From JAWKRB01 sp041389885 (GTDB lineage Bacteria > Myxococcota_A > Polyangia > Polyangiales > Ga0077539): a stretch of 64,000 nucleotides of DNA. The translations under genes were made by a program, and so were the position numbers. Of the stretch, positions 23,751 to 31,949 are shown in pieces. The stretch spans positions 132,966-196,965 of the forward strand of contig JAWKRB010000016.1 of the NCBI GenBank assembly GCA_041389885.1, in the 5' to 3' direction. Under the pieces are notes generated by a model. The model saw only the letters and a program-made list of their open reading frames with translations. It ran no database searches and was not told the origin of the DNA. Each line of letters starts with the position of its first letter. The stretch's first letter is position 1.

Positions 23751-25740
23751 TCAACGCGCGCGGAGCCAGAGGCTGAGCGGGTCGGCGTGGTCGTCGGTCC
23801 ACGCGTCCATCGCCGGCAGCCCGCGCGGACCTCGCCACCCCCGGGCCCGCAGGGGCGCGAGCGCGTCGGCGCCGCGCGCGAGGGCGACGTAGCGCGACGG
23901 GTCTTCTCCCGACGCGAGGTCGCGCAGGCGCTCGCGCCACGCCAGCTCGTAGCCCAGGTCGCGCGCCGCCGCCGCCAGCAGCGGGCGGAGGTCGAAGAAG
24001 CGGTTCGAGACGTGAAAGAGCAGCACGCCCTGAGGCGCGACCCGTTGCATCGCGAGGCGCACGGCCTCGCGGGTGAGCAGGTGCGTGGGGATCGCGTCCC
24101 CCGCGAAGGCGTCGACCAGCAGCAGGTCGAAGCGCTCGGCGCGCGTTCGGAGCAGCGCGCGCGCGTCGCCCTCGAGCACCTCGACCTCTCCCCGCGCGCT
24201 CTGGAGGTACCCGAACCGCGCGCGCGCGAGGCGCACCACCGCCGGGTCGATCTCGAGGAACACCCCTCGGTCCCCCGGCGCGAGGTGCGCCGCCGCGGCG
24301 CCGACCCCGAGTCCGACGAAGCCGAAGCGTCGCGCGCCCGCGGGCGCGCGCAGCGACGAGACCGCGTCGCCGAGGCTGCCGGCGCGGTGGTAGTAGCTCA
24401 GCGGCTGGGGGTCGCCGAGGCGCTGACGTCCGTGGCGCGTCGTGCCCGAGACGAGCTCGCGCACCGGCCCGGTCGGCGTGGCGCGCTCGACCACGTGATA
24501 GACACCGTAGGGGCCTCCGCACCGCCTCGAGCACCCGCGCGTCGTCGGGCCCCGAGGCGCCCGTCGCGACCCGCGCCAGCACGAACAGCGGCAGCGCCAG
24601 CCGCGCGGCGACGTCGCCACGAGGGGCCGCGCGGAGCCACGCGGCGATCTCGCTTCGACGCGTCGCGCCCATCACCGCGACGATCCCGACGAGGGCGAGC
24701 GGCAGCTCCGCGAGGCTCGTGAACACCCTCGGCGCGAGCACCGCGACCGCCGCGCCCCCCGCCGCGCCCCCCACCGCGATGGCGAGGTAGTACCCGCCGA
24801 GGCCCTCGGGCTCGGGGCGGGCGGCGTAGAGCTCGGCGTGCGCCGCGAGGGTCACCCACCCGAAGGCCACGAGGTGCAGAATCGCTTGCAGCGCAGGCAC
24901 TCCGGTGTCTCCCCCGAGACACAGCCAGACCCCCGCGGCGGCGACCTGCGGCGCGAGCACCCGCACCGAGACGGGCACCAGCGGGCGCCGGGAGAAGGCG
25001 AGGATGAAGGTGCCGAGGTACATCGCCAGGGGCACGGTCCAGAGCAGCGGCACCTGACCGGCGTCGAGGGTGAGCTGGTTGGTCACGCCCGAGAGCGCCG
25101 CCGCGGTGAGGGCCGAGAGGGCGGTCCACGACAGCAGCGCGGGGCCGCGCGGCGCGACGATCGCCTCGCCCTCGACCCCGCGCAGCCCCCTCAGGGCGTA
25201 GGTCGCGGCGGCGGCGAAGGCGACGTAGAGCCCGCACCACAGCCGCGTCTGCGCCCGCAGGCCGAGCGCGGGCGAGACCACCAGCGCGTCGAGGCCGAGG
25301 GCCGCGAGGGAGCCCGCGTTCGACAGCGCGTAGAGCGCGAAGACCCCCCGCGGCGACACCCCGTCGCGCGCGGCGCGCTGCGCGGTCACGCTGGTCGCCG
25401 AGAGCAGCGCGGCGAGCACGGCGACCGGGGCGCCGAGGGCCAGCATGACCTCCAGGGCGCCCGCGCGCGACGGGGGCGCGGCGACGGCGGGGGGGAGCAG
25501 CGCGAGGCTGCCCAGCACCAGCGCGGCGTGCCAGCGACCGAGGCGCGGCGCGAGCTTGTGCGCGTAGAGGTAGCCGCCGACGAGGGCCGCCTGAAAGAAC
25601 ATCAGCGCGCTGGTCCACACGTAGAAGGCGCCGCCGAAGCGCGCGAGCAGGAGCCGGCCGCAGAGGGGCTCGAGCGAGAACAGCAGCGCTCCGCCGAGGA
25701 TCACAAAGGTGCGGAGCGCCCAGGGCGCGGCGTCGCTCAC
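23751..25740 (-). pseudogene. Membrane-fused spermidine-synthase-like protein, frameshifted
   Basis: Two frames together make one gene. From GTG 25740 a polytopic domain of about ten helices (FVILGGALLFSLEPLCGRLL and on) runs to roughly 24510. The continuation PYGVYHVVERATPTGPVREL and the class I methyltransferase fold (FGFVGLGVGAAAAHLAPGD, FLEIDPAVV, FDLLLVDAFAGDAIP) lies in the next frame and ends at 23751. Removing one base from the G run at 24510-24513 joins them in perfect register. Downstream codons look fully maintained, so a sequencing error or very recent mutation is more likely than an old pseudogene. Intact relatives are aminopropyltransferase-like enzymes fused to a transporter-like membrane domain; the substrate is unknown. 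Confidence 0.75.
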
Positions 25741-25749
25741 CGTGCGCGG

Positions 25750-25755
25750 AGCCTA
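25750..25755 (-). promoter_or_regulatory. TAnnnT box of a likely leaderless gene (start 25740)
   Basis: On the minus strand TAGGCT lies 9 bases before the GTG at 25740, with no Shine-Dalgarno sequence in the gap. Confidence 0.5.
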
Positions 25756-25861
25756 CCGCACAACGGCCTCGCGAGGGTCACGCGCCTCGCGCCGTGAATG
25801 CGACGGGCCGTCGCGCAACAGAACCTCCGGCGCCCAGAACGACGGCGCCGCGGAGGTCACG

Positions 25862-26485
25862 ATGCGCGTCCTCGCCCTCATTGGATCGCTGACCGTCGCC
25901 TCGCTCAACGCGCGCGCCGAGTCGCCGCCGCGGCCCGATCGCTTCGCCCGGGCCTTCAGCGTCGGCGCGAGCCTGGGCGTGGGCGGCCCCCGCGGGGTCG
26001 CGGGGACCTTCATCGAGCTGCGGCCCTGGCGCGCCCTCGCGGTGAGCGTCGGCGCGGGTCTGGGCGGCGCCTTCGGCCCGGGCTTTGACGCGACCATCAC
26101 GCTGACTCCGGTGGGCACCGCGGGCTGGGTCCTGGGCGCCTCGACCTCGCTCTCGCGGCAAATCATGTGGACCACCTCGTACGCGGGCCTTCAGGCGCCC
26201 TCGGGGCGCTCGCTCCCCGGTCACTCCGACTGGGCCTCGCTCGCGGTGGTGAACGAGCTTCGCCCCTCGTCGTCGATGATGATCCGCGTGAGCGTCGGGC
26301 GCAGCTGGATGCTGAACACCTCGGGGTTCAACCTCGTGCCCGCGCAGCAGCTCGCGCTCGTCGACGCCGTCGACCCGGGCCTCCCAGGCGTCACGCCCCT
26401 CGACGCGGTGCGCTCCGCCGCGCGGGGCGAGGGCCTGGGCGTGTGGTTCGTGCAGGTCGACATCGCGCCCTCGTGGCGCTGGTGA
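25862..26485 (+). CDS. Secreted protein of unknown function, possible small barrel
   Basis: A 207-residue exported protein with signal peptide MRVLALIGSLTVASLNARA. The mature chain is rich in Gly, Ser and aromatic residues in alternating patterns (AVSVGAGLGGAFGPGFDATI, TAGWVLGASTSLSRQIMW) and ends in VQVDIAPSWRW with terminal Trp, suggesting a small outer-membrane barrel. No family is recognised. ATG at 25862 is preferred because GGAGG lies just upstream and the signal peptide starts there; the open frame extends another 50 codons upstream without exported features. Confidence 0.65.
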   Translation: MRVLALIGSLTVASLNARAESPPRPDRFARAFSVGASLGVGGPRGVAGTFIELRPWRALAVSVGAGLGGAFGPGFDATITLTPVGTAGWVLGASTSLSRQIMWTTSYAGLQAPSGRSLPGHSDWASLAVVNELRPSSSMMIRVSVGRSWMLNTSGFNLVPAQQLALVDAVDPGLPGVTPLDAVRSAARGEGLGVWFVQVDIAPSWRW

Positions 26486-26524
26486 TCCCCCGAGGAGGCG
26501 CTGCCGCGAGCGGGTCTGAGGTGA

Positions 26525-26530
26525 TAGGTT
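26525..26530 (+). promoter_or_regulatory. TAnnnT box of a likely leaderless gene (26538)
   Basis: TAGGTT lies 7 bases before the GTG at 26538 and is preceded by TGA, giving an extended -10 look. The gap GCGGGCT holds no Shine-Dalgarno sequence. Confidence 0.55.
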
Positions 26531-26537
26531 GCGGGCT

Positions 26538-27524
26538 GTGACCCGAGCGCGCGCGGCCCTGCTTTGTTCGATGATCCTCGCCGGATGCGCCGAGGGCACC
26601 CTCGACGGCCTCGAGGGCGACGCGGCGATTACGGGCACCCCCGCCGAGCCCGACGCCACGCCCGAAGACCTCCCTGCGGCCGGCGACGACGCCTTCGTGA
26701 TCCCCGTCGAAGACACCCCGGCGCCCTTCGACGCGGGGTGGTCGGAGCTCGACGTCGGCGCGACCCCCGACGCGTCTGCGCCCTTCGAAGACCTCGTGAG
26801 CCCGACGCTCGACGCGGTCACCCTCGACGCGCCCGCCGCCGACGTCGTGACCCCTGACTCGCCCCGCGTCGACGCGCCCGCCGCGGACGTCGGCGTGAGC
26901 TGCGCCGCGCCGCGACTCTCCTGCGGCGGTCGATGCGTCGACGTCAGCAGCGACCCGGCGAACTGCGGGTCGTGCGGCGCGGCCTGCTCGGGCGCGACGC
27001 CGATGTGCGCCGCGGGGCGATGCGCCGCCCCTTCTTGCGGCGCCGGGGCGTCGGACTGCGACTCGAACACCGCCAACGGCTGCGAGCTCTCCCACCGGAG
27101 CTCTGAGGTCTGCGCGTCTGCGCCGAACCTCGGGAGCTGGTGCGGCGACGTGGCCTGCGGCTTTCTCTGTCCCTCGAATTCGTCGAGGGTCGTGGCGACG
27201 CGAACCGGGCGAGCGAGCGCGTGGTTTCGCGGGCGCACCAACGAGTGCAGCAACTGCCCCGCCCGCCTCGACGTGACCTTCACCCTGACGGTGCCCGCGG
27301 GGGTCGACTACGACCTCTATGTGTACGAGTCCTGCGGCGGCGCGCCCATCGGCCGCTCGCTGCTGCTCCAGGGGCAGACCGACCGGGTGAACATCAACCG
27401 CAGCGGCGACTTCGGGAGCGACAGCTTCAACTGGTGGGTCGAGGTGCGGTACGTGAGCGGCGGGTCGTGCGCGCCGTGGACGCTCACGGTGCAGACCCGC
27501 AGCAACAGCGCCTCGAGCTGCTGA
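26538..27524 (+). CDS. Cys-rich lipoprotein with acidic linker
   Basis: This 328-residue lipoprotein has the signal MTRARAALLCSMILAGC (lipobox LAGC), an Asp/Pro/Ala linker of about 100 residues with repeated DAPAADV elements, then a Cys-rich segment: SCGGRCVDVSSDPANCGSCG and GASDCDSNTANGCEL. This repeat occurs in several other lipoproteins of the window. The C-terminal 130 residues (RLDVTFTLTVPAGVDYDLYVY) resemble a pre-peptidase/bacterial beta-sandwich domain as found at the ends of secreted proteins. No catalytic residues are seen; a surface-exposed binding or structural role is inferred. It converges on pcnB with one base between stop codons. Confidence 0.75.
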   Translation: MTRARAALLCSMILAGCAEGTLDGLEGDAAITGTPAEPDATPEDLPAAGDDAFVIPVEDTPAPFDAGWSELDVGATPDASAPFEDLVSPTLDAVTLDAPAADVVTPDSPRVDAPAADVGVSCAAPRLSCGGRCVDVSSDPANCGSCGAACSGATPMCAAGRCAAPSCGAGASDCDSNTANGCELSHRSSEVCASAPNLGSWCGDVACGFLCPSNSSRVVATRTGRASAWFRGRTNECSNCPARLDVTFTLTVPAGVDYDLYVYESCGGAPIGRSLLLQGQTDRVNINRSGDFGSDSFNWWVEVRYVSGGSCAPWTLTVQTRSNSASSC

Positions 27525-27525
27525 G

Positions 27526-28803
27526 CTAAGCGAGGCGCTCGGCGTCGAGGCGGTCTTCGGCGTAGCGGGGCGACGGCGGCAGCCGGGGCTCGGGCTCGAC
27601 CTCGCCGCGGGCCAGGGCCTCGAAGTGCGACACCTGCAGGGCCTCGGGCCACCACTCGCGCTTGTTCATCGTGCCGATGCGCCCCATGCGCACCCTGCGC
27701 TGCACCGCCAGGAGCGTGCGCACCCGGTCGAAGAGCCTGCGGGGGATCGCCAGCCGCGCCAGCAGCCCCTCCAGGAACTCCGTCACCGCCCCCACGACGT
27801 CGCGCGTGCCGTCCATCGCCTCGAGGGCGGGGTCGTAGAGCAGCGTCGAGAGCAGCACGGCGTCGCCGGGAGCGCGGTCGCGCAGCACGTGCTCGTCGAG
27901 GGCCGCGAGGCGCCGCCAGAACCGCGGCGCGCCGTGGGGGTCGTCGTCGATCCACGCCGCGAGCTCGGGGAGCACCACCGCGAGCACGCCCATGTCGTGC
28001 GCGAGCCAGAGCGAGCGGCGAGACGCTCCGCCCCGGCAGAGCCGCAGCACCTCCTCGAGGAGCCGCGGGCGCGCCGCGCGCATGAGGTCGTCGCGGTGCA
28101 CCACGATGGCGTCGTAGACGTCAGGCTCGATGGCGAGGTCGAGGCGGGCGGCGAACTTCACCGCCCTGAGGATGCGAACCGGGTCCTCTCGAAAGCGCAC
28201 GTCGGCGTCGCCGATGGTGCGAATGACCCTGCGCTCCAGGTCGTTGAGCCCGCCGACGTAGTCGATCACCTCGCGGCGCTCGAGGTCGAGAAAGAGCGCG
28301 TTCATGGTGAAGTCGCGGCGCACGGCGTCTTCAGAGGGCGTGCCGAAGACGTTGTCGTGTCGAATCAACAGGTCCTCGTCGTCGCGGTCTTTCTTCGAGG
28401 TGATGCGAGGCGCGGACTCGGGGTCGGGCTCGCCCTCCTCCCACGCGTCGGGGGCCTCGACGGTGAGGGCCGGGTCCTTGCGAAAGGTGGCGACCTCGAC
28501 GACCTTGTCGCGGCCGAAGAGCACGTGGGCGAGGCGAAACCGCCGCCCGATGATCCTGCAGTTGCGAAAGAGGCCGCGAACCTCGTTGGGCCGCGCGCTG
28601 GTGGCGACGTCAAAGTCCTTCGGGGTGCGGTTGAGCAGCAGGTCGCGCACGCAGCCGCCGACCAGGTACGCGGTGTGTCCCGCACGCACGAGTCGCTTCA
28701 CCACCTTGGCGGCGTCGGCGTCGATGCGATGCACGGAGACCTGAAACGGGACGACGCGGGCGCGAAGCTCCGACGTGTCTGAAGGGTTATCGATCAAGCT
28801 CAT
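27526..28803 (-). CDS. pcnB: PcnB-type poly(A) polymerase / CCA-adding-family nucleotidyltransferase
   Basis: This 425-residue class II nucleotidyltransferase adds A residues to RNA 3' ends. The head domain shows AYLVGGCVRDLLLNRTPKDF followed by DVATSARPNEV, with the GG and DxD catalytic elements, then FRNCRIIGRRFRLAHVLFG and RRDFTMNALF. The LFG/RRF pattern and the C-terminal basic/acidic tail are more PcnB-like than CCA-transferase-like, but these families are hard to separate without experiment. ATG at 28803 is used; a GTG at 28857 would add 18 residues. About 150 bases upstream to the next gene contain no recognised element. Confidence 0.85.
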   Translation of the reverse strand: MSLIDNPSDTSELRARVVPFQVSVHRIDADAAKVVKRLVRAGHTAYLVGGCVRDLLLNRTPKDFDVATSARPNEVRGLFRNCRIIGRRFRLAHVLFGRDKVVEVATFRKDPALTVEAPDAWEEGEPDPESAPRITSKKDRDDEDLLIRHDNVFGTPSEDAVRRDFTMNALFLDLERREVIDYVGGLNDLERRVIRTIGDADVRFREDPVRILRAVKFAARLDLAIEPDVYDAIVVHRDDLMRAARPRLLEEVLRLCRGGASRRSLWLAHDMGVLAVVLPELAAWIDDDPHGAPRFWRRLAALDEHVLRDRAPGDAVLLSTLLYDPALEAMDGTRDVVGAVTEFLEGLLARLAIPRRLFDRVRTLLAVQRRVRMGRIGTMNKREWWPEALQVSHFEALARGEVEPEPRLPPSPRYAEDRLDAERLA

Positions 28804-28956
28804 GGGTTTTGCTGTGCCCGCGGCGCGGCGCGCTTCACGCGGGCACGTTGAGATCACTGGAGGGGATTTGGGGGTTCGAGGGGCTCCGCCGCCACCGGCG
28901 GTGTTCTATCACAACCGCGCCTGGGCCACGGGCGGCGCCGGCGCGCGCGGGGCCGT

Positions 28957-29814
28957 TCAGGGCAGGTTCGTCTCGATGACCACCGTCGACGGCGCCGTGG
29001 TCACGATGTAGAGCGTGTAGTCGCCCGCGCCGAGGGTCAGGTCGAAGCCCTGGACCCGCTGCGGCGTGGAGTTGTTGCACGTTCGGGTGACGCTGTCGGT
29101 GCGGCAGCCGCCGCCGATGCGGTCGTACCCGAAGACCACGCCCACGCCGGGGGGCACCGTGAGCCTCGCCGAGACCGGGCCGCTCCTCGACACCCGGAGG
29201 ATGACGGCGATGTCGGGCCCGCTGCGACCGCACCCGGCGTTGAGGTTGTCGCTCACGCCGCAGGTGGTGAACACCGAGCGGCTCCTCCCGCGGGTCGTGA
29301 TGGTCGGCGCGTTGGTGCAGGTGTCTCCCGCCACCGTCGCCGGCGCGCACACCGCGCAGTTGTCGGCGCAGCCCGCGTACGCCAGGCACGCGCCGCTCCC
29401 GGTGCCAGGGCAGAAGGCCACCTCGCTGAAGGGCGTGCAGGCCGCGCAGGTCGTGGGTCGGTCCTCGCCGACGACCACGTCGGGGCGGGGCGTGACCACG
29501 TCGGGGCGGGGCGTGACCACGTCGGGGCGAGGCGCGACCACGTCGGGGCGAGGCGCGACCACGTCGAGCGGTGGCGCGACCACGTCGGGGGAGACGGGGC
29601 CGACGTCCGCGCCTGGCTCCGATGCGTCTGGCGGAGGGGTGGTGGCGTCGAGGGGCTCGGGCGCGTCGGTCGATTCAGCGTCCGAGGCCGTCGCCTGGTC
29701 CTCGAGCGGCGAGGCGTCGACGGTGCGGTTGAGCTCGCCGATCGAGGCGTCGGTGCACCCCAGGGCGAAGGTCAGGACCGAGAGGAGGGCGAGGCGAGCA
29801 AGCGAGGATACCAC
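28957..29814 (-). CDS. Lipoprotein with PRPDVV tandem repeats and Cys-rich C-terminus
   Basis: A 285-residue lipoprotein. The leader MVSSLARLALLSVLTFALGC ends in lipobox FALGC. The linker contains near-identical seven-residue repeats of the PRPDVVT/A type (DNA repeat 29474-29599). A Cys-rich domain follows (TCAACTPFSEVAFCPGTG, ACLAYAGCADNCAVC), then a beta-rich domain containing RLTVPPGVGVVFGYDRIGGG and GAGDYTLYIVTTAPSTVVIE, similar in style to the C-terminal domain of the 26538 lipoprotein. Function unknown; probably surface-exposed. Start GTG at 29814 is chosen for the signal peptide; the upstream neighbour rpmB ends 54 bases away in the same direction. Confidence 0.75.
   Translation of the reverse strand: MVSSLARLALLSVLTFALGCTDASIGELNRTVDASPLEDQATASDAESTDAPEPLDATTPPPDASEPGADVGPVSPDVVAPPLDVVAPRPDVVAPRPDVVTPRPDVVTPRPDVVVGEDRPTTCAACTPFSEVAFCPGTGSGACLAYAGCADNCAVCAPATVAGDTCTNAPTITTRGRSRSVFTTCGVSDNLNAGCGRSGPDIAVILRVSRSGPVSARLTVPPGVGVVFGYDRIGGGCRTDSVTRTCNNSTPQRVQGFDLTLGAGDYTLYIVTTAPSTVVIETNLP
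29474..29599 (-). repeat. Six tandem 21-bp repeats inside a lipoprotein gene
   Basis: ACCACGT recurs every 21 bases at 29474, 29495, 29516, 29537, 29558 and 29579. Neighbouring copies are identical or differ by a few bases (GGGGCGGGGCGTG versus GGGGCGAGGCGCG). Each unit encodes seven residues (P-D-V-V-x-P-R), so copy-number change would preserve the reading frame and alter linker length. Confidence 0.9.
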
Positions 29815-29868
29815 CCTCAGGGCAGTAGCCCACTTCGGGCCCGGAGTGAACCCCGGACCCGCCGAGGC

Positions 29869-30102
29869 TCACATGCGGGAGATGTCGATTCCGTGCTGCG
29901 ACGCGTAGGCGACGAGGCCCACGCGGTCGACCGTGCGGAGGTCGCGCGTCGACAGCACGATGCGCACGAAACGCCCCAACTCCGGCACGAAGAGCTTGCG
30001 CTCCTGAAGGTTCGGGAGCTGCCAACGCTTCGTCTTGATGTTGGAGTGCGAGACCTTGTTCGCAACCTTGCGACGGAGGCCAGTAATTACGCTCTTCGCC
30101 AT
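29869..30102 (-). CDS. rpmB: 50S ribosomal protein L28 (bL28)
   Basis: This 77-residue ribosomal protein begins MAKSVITGLRRKVANKVSHS, close to the usual bL28 N-terminus but without the common Cys-containing CxxTGK start. It continues KTKRWQLPNLQERKLFVPE and VRIVLSTRDLRTVDRVGLVA, typical of the family. The lack of Cys pairs suggests a zinc-free (C-minus) form. It lies directly downstream of rpmG (9 bases), forming the common rpmG-rpmB type pair. Start ATG is clear. Confidence 0.93.
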   Translation of the reverse strand: MAKSVITGLRRKVANKVSHSNIKTKRWQLPNLQERKLFVPELGRFVRIVLSTRDLRTVDRVGLVAYASQHGIDISRM

Positions 30103-30111
30103 GACGACTGC

Positions 30112-30282
30112 TCAGTTCTTCTTGGGATTGGGGAGCTTGCCTTCCTTGTGCACCTGGGCCGAGTGGCACCATTTGCAGTACTTCCGGAATTCAAGCTTCT
30201 CCGTCGTGGTCCGCTTGTTCTTGTCAGTGTAGTAGTTGTTCCGCTGGCAGTTCGAGCAGAACAGACGCACCATATCTCGCAT
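30112..30282 (-). CDS. rpmG: 50S ribosomal protein L33 (bL33)
   Basis: A 56-residue ribosomal protein, MRDMVRLFCSNCQRNNYYTD, with two Cys pairs (CSNC, CKWC), so it is the zinc-binding C-plus form. LEFRKYCKWCHSAQVHKEGK closes the domain. ATG at 30282 is preferred because family members begin MRD and GAGG lies five bases upstream; an ATG at 30273 is possible, and the open frame extends further upstream without homology. It precedes rpmB. The combination of zinc-binding L33 with apparently zinc-free L28 is worth noting. Confidence 0.93.
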   Translation of the reverse strand: MRDMVRLFCSNCQRNNYYTDKNKRTTTEKLEFRKYCKWCHSAQVHKEGKLPNPKKN

Positions 30283-30435
30283 GGCTGCCTCGGTGAGCGG
30301 GTAAAGTCCTGGGGAGGCCGCCGACGATCGACGGGCGCCCTTCGGGGGGGCGTAGAGAGACACGATTCTCGCGCCCTGGTCAAGTGCCGACCCCTGGATT
30401 TCTCCGAGCGCGGAGTCTCGCCGCGCGCGGGGTGG

Positions 30436-30441
30436 TACCGT
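30436..30441 (+). promoter_or_regulatory. TAnnnT box of a likely leaderless gene (30450)
   Basis: TACCGT lies 8 bases before the ATG at 30450, with no Shine-Dalgarno sequence in between. The position also favours this ATG over upstream in-frame starts. Confidence 0.55.
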
Positions 30442-30449
30442 GCGCTCGA

Positions 30450-31949
30450 ATGAGTCCCTCGGATCGTCCGCAGCTGCCCCTCCCGAACGTCGACCGAGAC
30501 GCGCCCGAAGGCGCCGCCCGCGTCTCGACGCTGCCCCGCGACCGCAAGGTCTACGTCAACCGCTCGCTGCGCATGGACCGCGTCGAGTGGGTGGGCTTCG
30601 ACATGGACTACACCCTCGCGATCTACAAGCAGGACGAGATCGACCGCCTCTCCATGGAGGCCACGGTCAAGAAGCTCGTCGAGCGGGGCTATCCGCCGGT
30701 GCTGCAAGAGGCCCGCTTCGACACGAGCTACGCGATCCGCGGCGTGCTCATCGACAAGAAGCTCGGTCACATCCTCAAGATGGACCGGTACAAATACGTC
30801 GGGCGCGCCTGGCACGGGACGCGGGAGCTCTCGCGCGATGAGCGCCACGCGCTGTATCACCAGCGCAAGATCCGCGTGACCGCGCAGCGCTACCACTGGA
30901 TCGACACGCTCTACGCGCTCCCCGAGGCGGCGCTCTACGCGGGCGCCGTCGACCTGCTCGACCGCTACGGCCTGCACGTCGAGTACGGCCAGCTCTTTGA
31001 AGACATCCGCGAGTGCATCGACGAGGCGCACCGCGACGGCTCGATCGTGGACGTCATCGCCGACGACCTCCCGCGCTTCGTCGCCCGCGACCCCGCCCTC
31101 GCGCCGACCCTGCACAAGCTCCGCAGCGCGGGCAAGAAGCTCTTCGTCCTCACGAATTCCCGCTGGGAGTACACCGAGAAGATGATGACCTTCCTGCTCG
31201 GGGGCGCCCTGCCGGAGTACACCTCGTGGCGGCAGTACTTCGACGTCGTGAGCGTGGCGGCGGCGAAGCCGGCGTTCTTCACCGAGAAGCGCCCCATCCT
31301 CGAGCGCGTCCTCGACGAGGGCCGCAGCGGCACCCGCCCGGCGTACTCCCTCGAGCGCGGGAAGGTCTACGAGGGCGGCAACCTCAAGGACTTCGAGCGG
31401 CTGCTCAACGCCTTCGGCGACCGGATCCTGTACGTCGGCGACCACATCTACGGCGACATCCTGCGGAGCAAGAAGGACAGCGCCTGGCGCACCGCGCTCA
31501 TCGTGCAGGAGATGACCGCGGAGTTCGACGCCATGGCCCGCACCGAGGACGACGTCGCCCGCCTCGACGACCTCGCGCAGCGCCGGGAGAGCCTCGAGGA
31601 CGAGCTACGGTACAGCCAGTCGCGCCTCCGCGCGCTGCTCCGCGCCGCCAGGGCCGGGCGCGACGGGGACCCCGCGGCGCAGGGGGAGATCACCCGGAGC
31701 ATGGAGGGGATTCGCGCCACCCTGCGGGCCCTCGACGTCGAGTACCGCGCGCTGGAGCGCAGCGTCGACGACGCCTTTCACCCCTACTGGGGCTCGCTGT
31801 TCAAGCAGGGGGTGGAGCTCTCGTCGTTCGGCGACCAGGTCGAGGGCTACGCGTGCCTCTACACGTCGCGCGTCTCGAACCTGCTCGCGTACTCGACGCT
31901 GCAGCACTACCGATCGCCCCGCGACCTGATGCCCCACGAGTTGGGATGA
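30450..31949 (+). CDS. HAD-IG family 5'-nucleotidase
   Basis: A 499-residue cytosolic HAD phosphatase of the purine 5'-nucleotidase (NT5C2-like) family, which dephosphorylates IMP/GMP-type nucleotides. Motif I is VGFDMDYTLAIY with both catalytic Asp residues, motif II is LFVLTNSRWEYTEKMM, and motif IV is ILYVGDHIYGDILRSKK. RYHWIDTLYALPE and HPYWGSLFKQG are further family blocks. A helical segment (about 370-440) probably forms the oligomerisation region. Start ATG at 30450 is supported by the near -10 box. Its stop overlaps the next MFS gene as ATGA. Confidence 0.9.
   Translation: MSPSDRPQLPLPNVDRDAPEGAARVSTLPRDRKVYVNRSLRMDRVEWVGFDMDYTLAIYKQDEIDRLSMEATVKKLVERGYPPVLQEARFDTSYAIRGVLIDKKLGHILKMDRYKYVGRAWHGTRELSRDERHALYHQRKIRVTAQRYHWIDTLYALPEAALYAGAVDLLDRYGLHVEYGQLFEDIRECIDEAHRDGSIVDVIADDLPRFVARDPALAPTLHKLRSAGKKLFVLTNSRWEYTEKMMTFLLGGALPEYTSWRQYFDVVSVAAAKPAFFTEKRPILERVLDEGRSGTRPAYSLERGKVYEGGNLKDFERLLNAFGDRILYVGDHIYGDILRSKKDSAWRTALIVQEMTAEFDAMARTEDDVARLDDLAQRRESLEDELRYSQSRLRALLRAARAGRDGDPAAQGEITRSMEGIRATLRALDVEYRALERSVDDAFHPYWGSLFKQGVELSSFGDQVEGYACLYTSRVSNLLAYSTLQHYRSPRDLMPHELG

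Noticed and set aside
29474..29599. CRISPR-like array
   Set aside because: Repeats are 21 bases, contiguous without spacers, and encode a protein linker in frame.
30283..30449. tRNA gene upstream of rpmG
   Set aside because: No cloverleaf or TTCGA-type T-arm could be found in the region on either strand.
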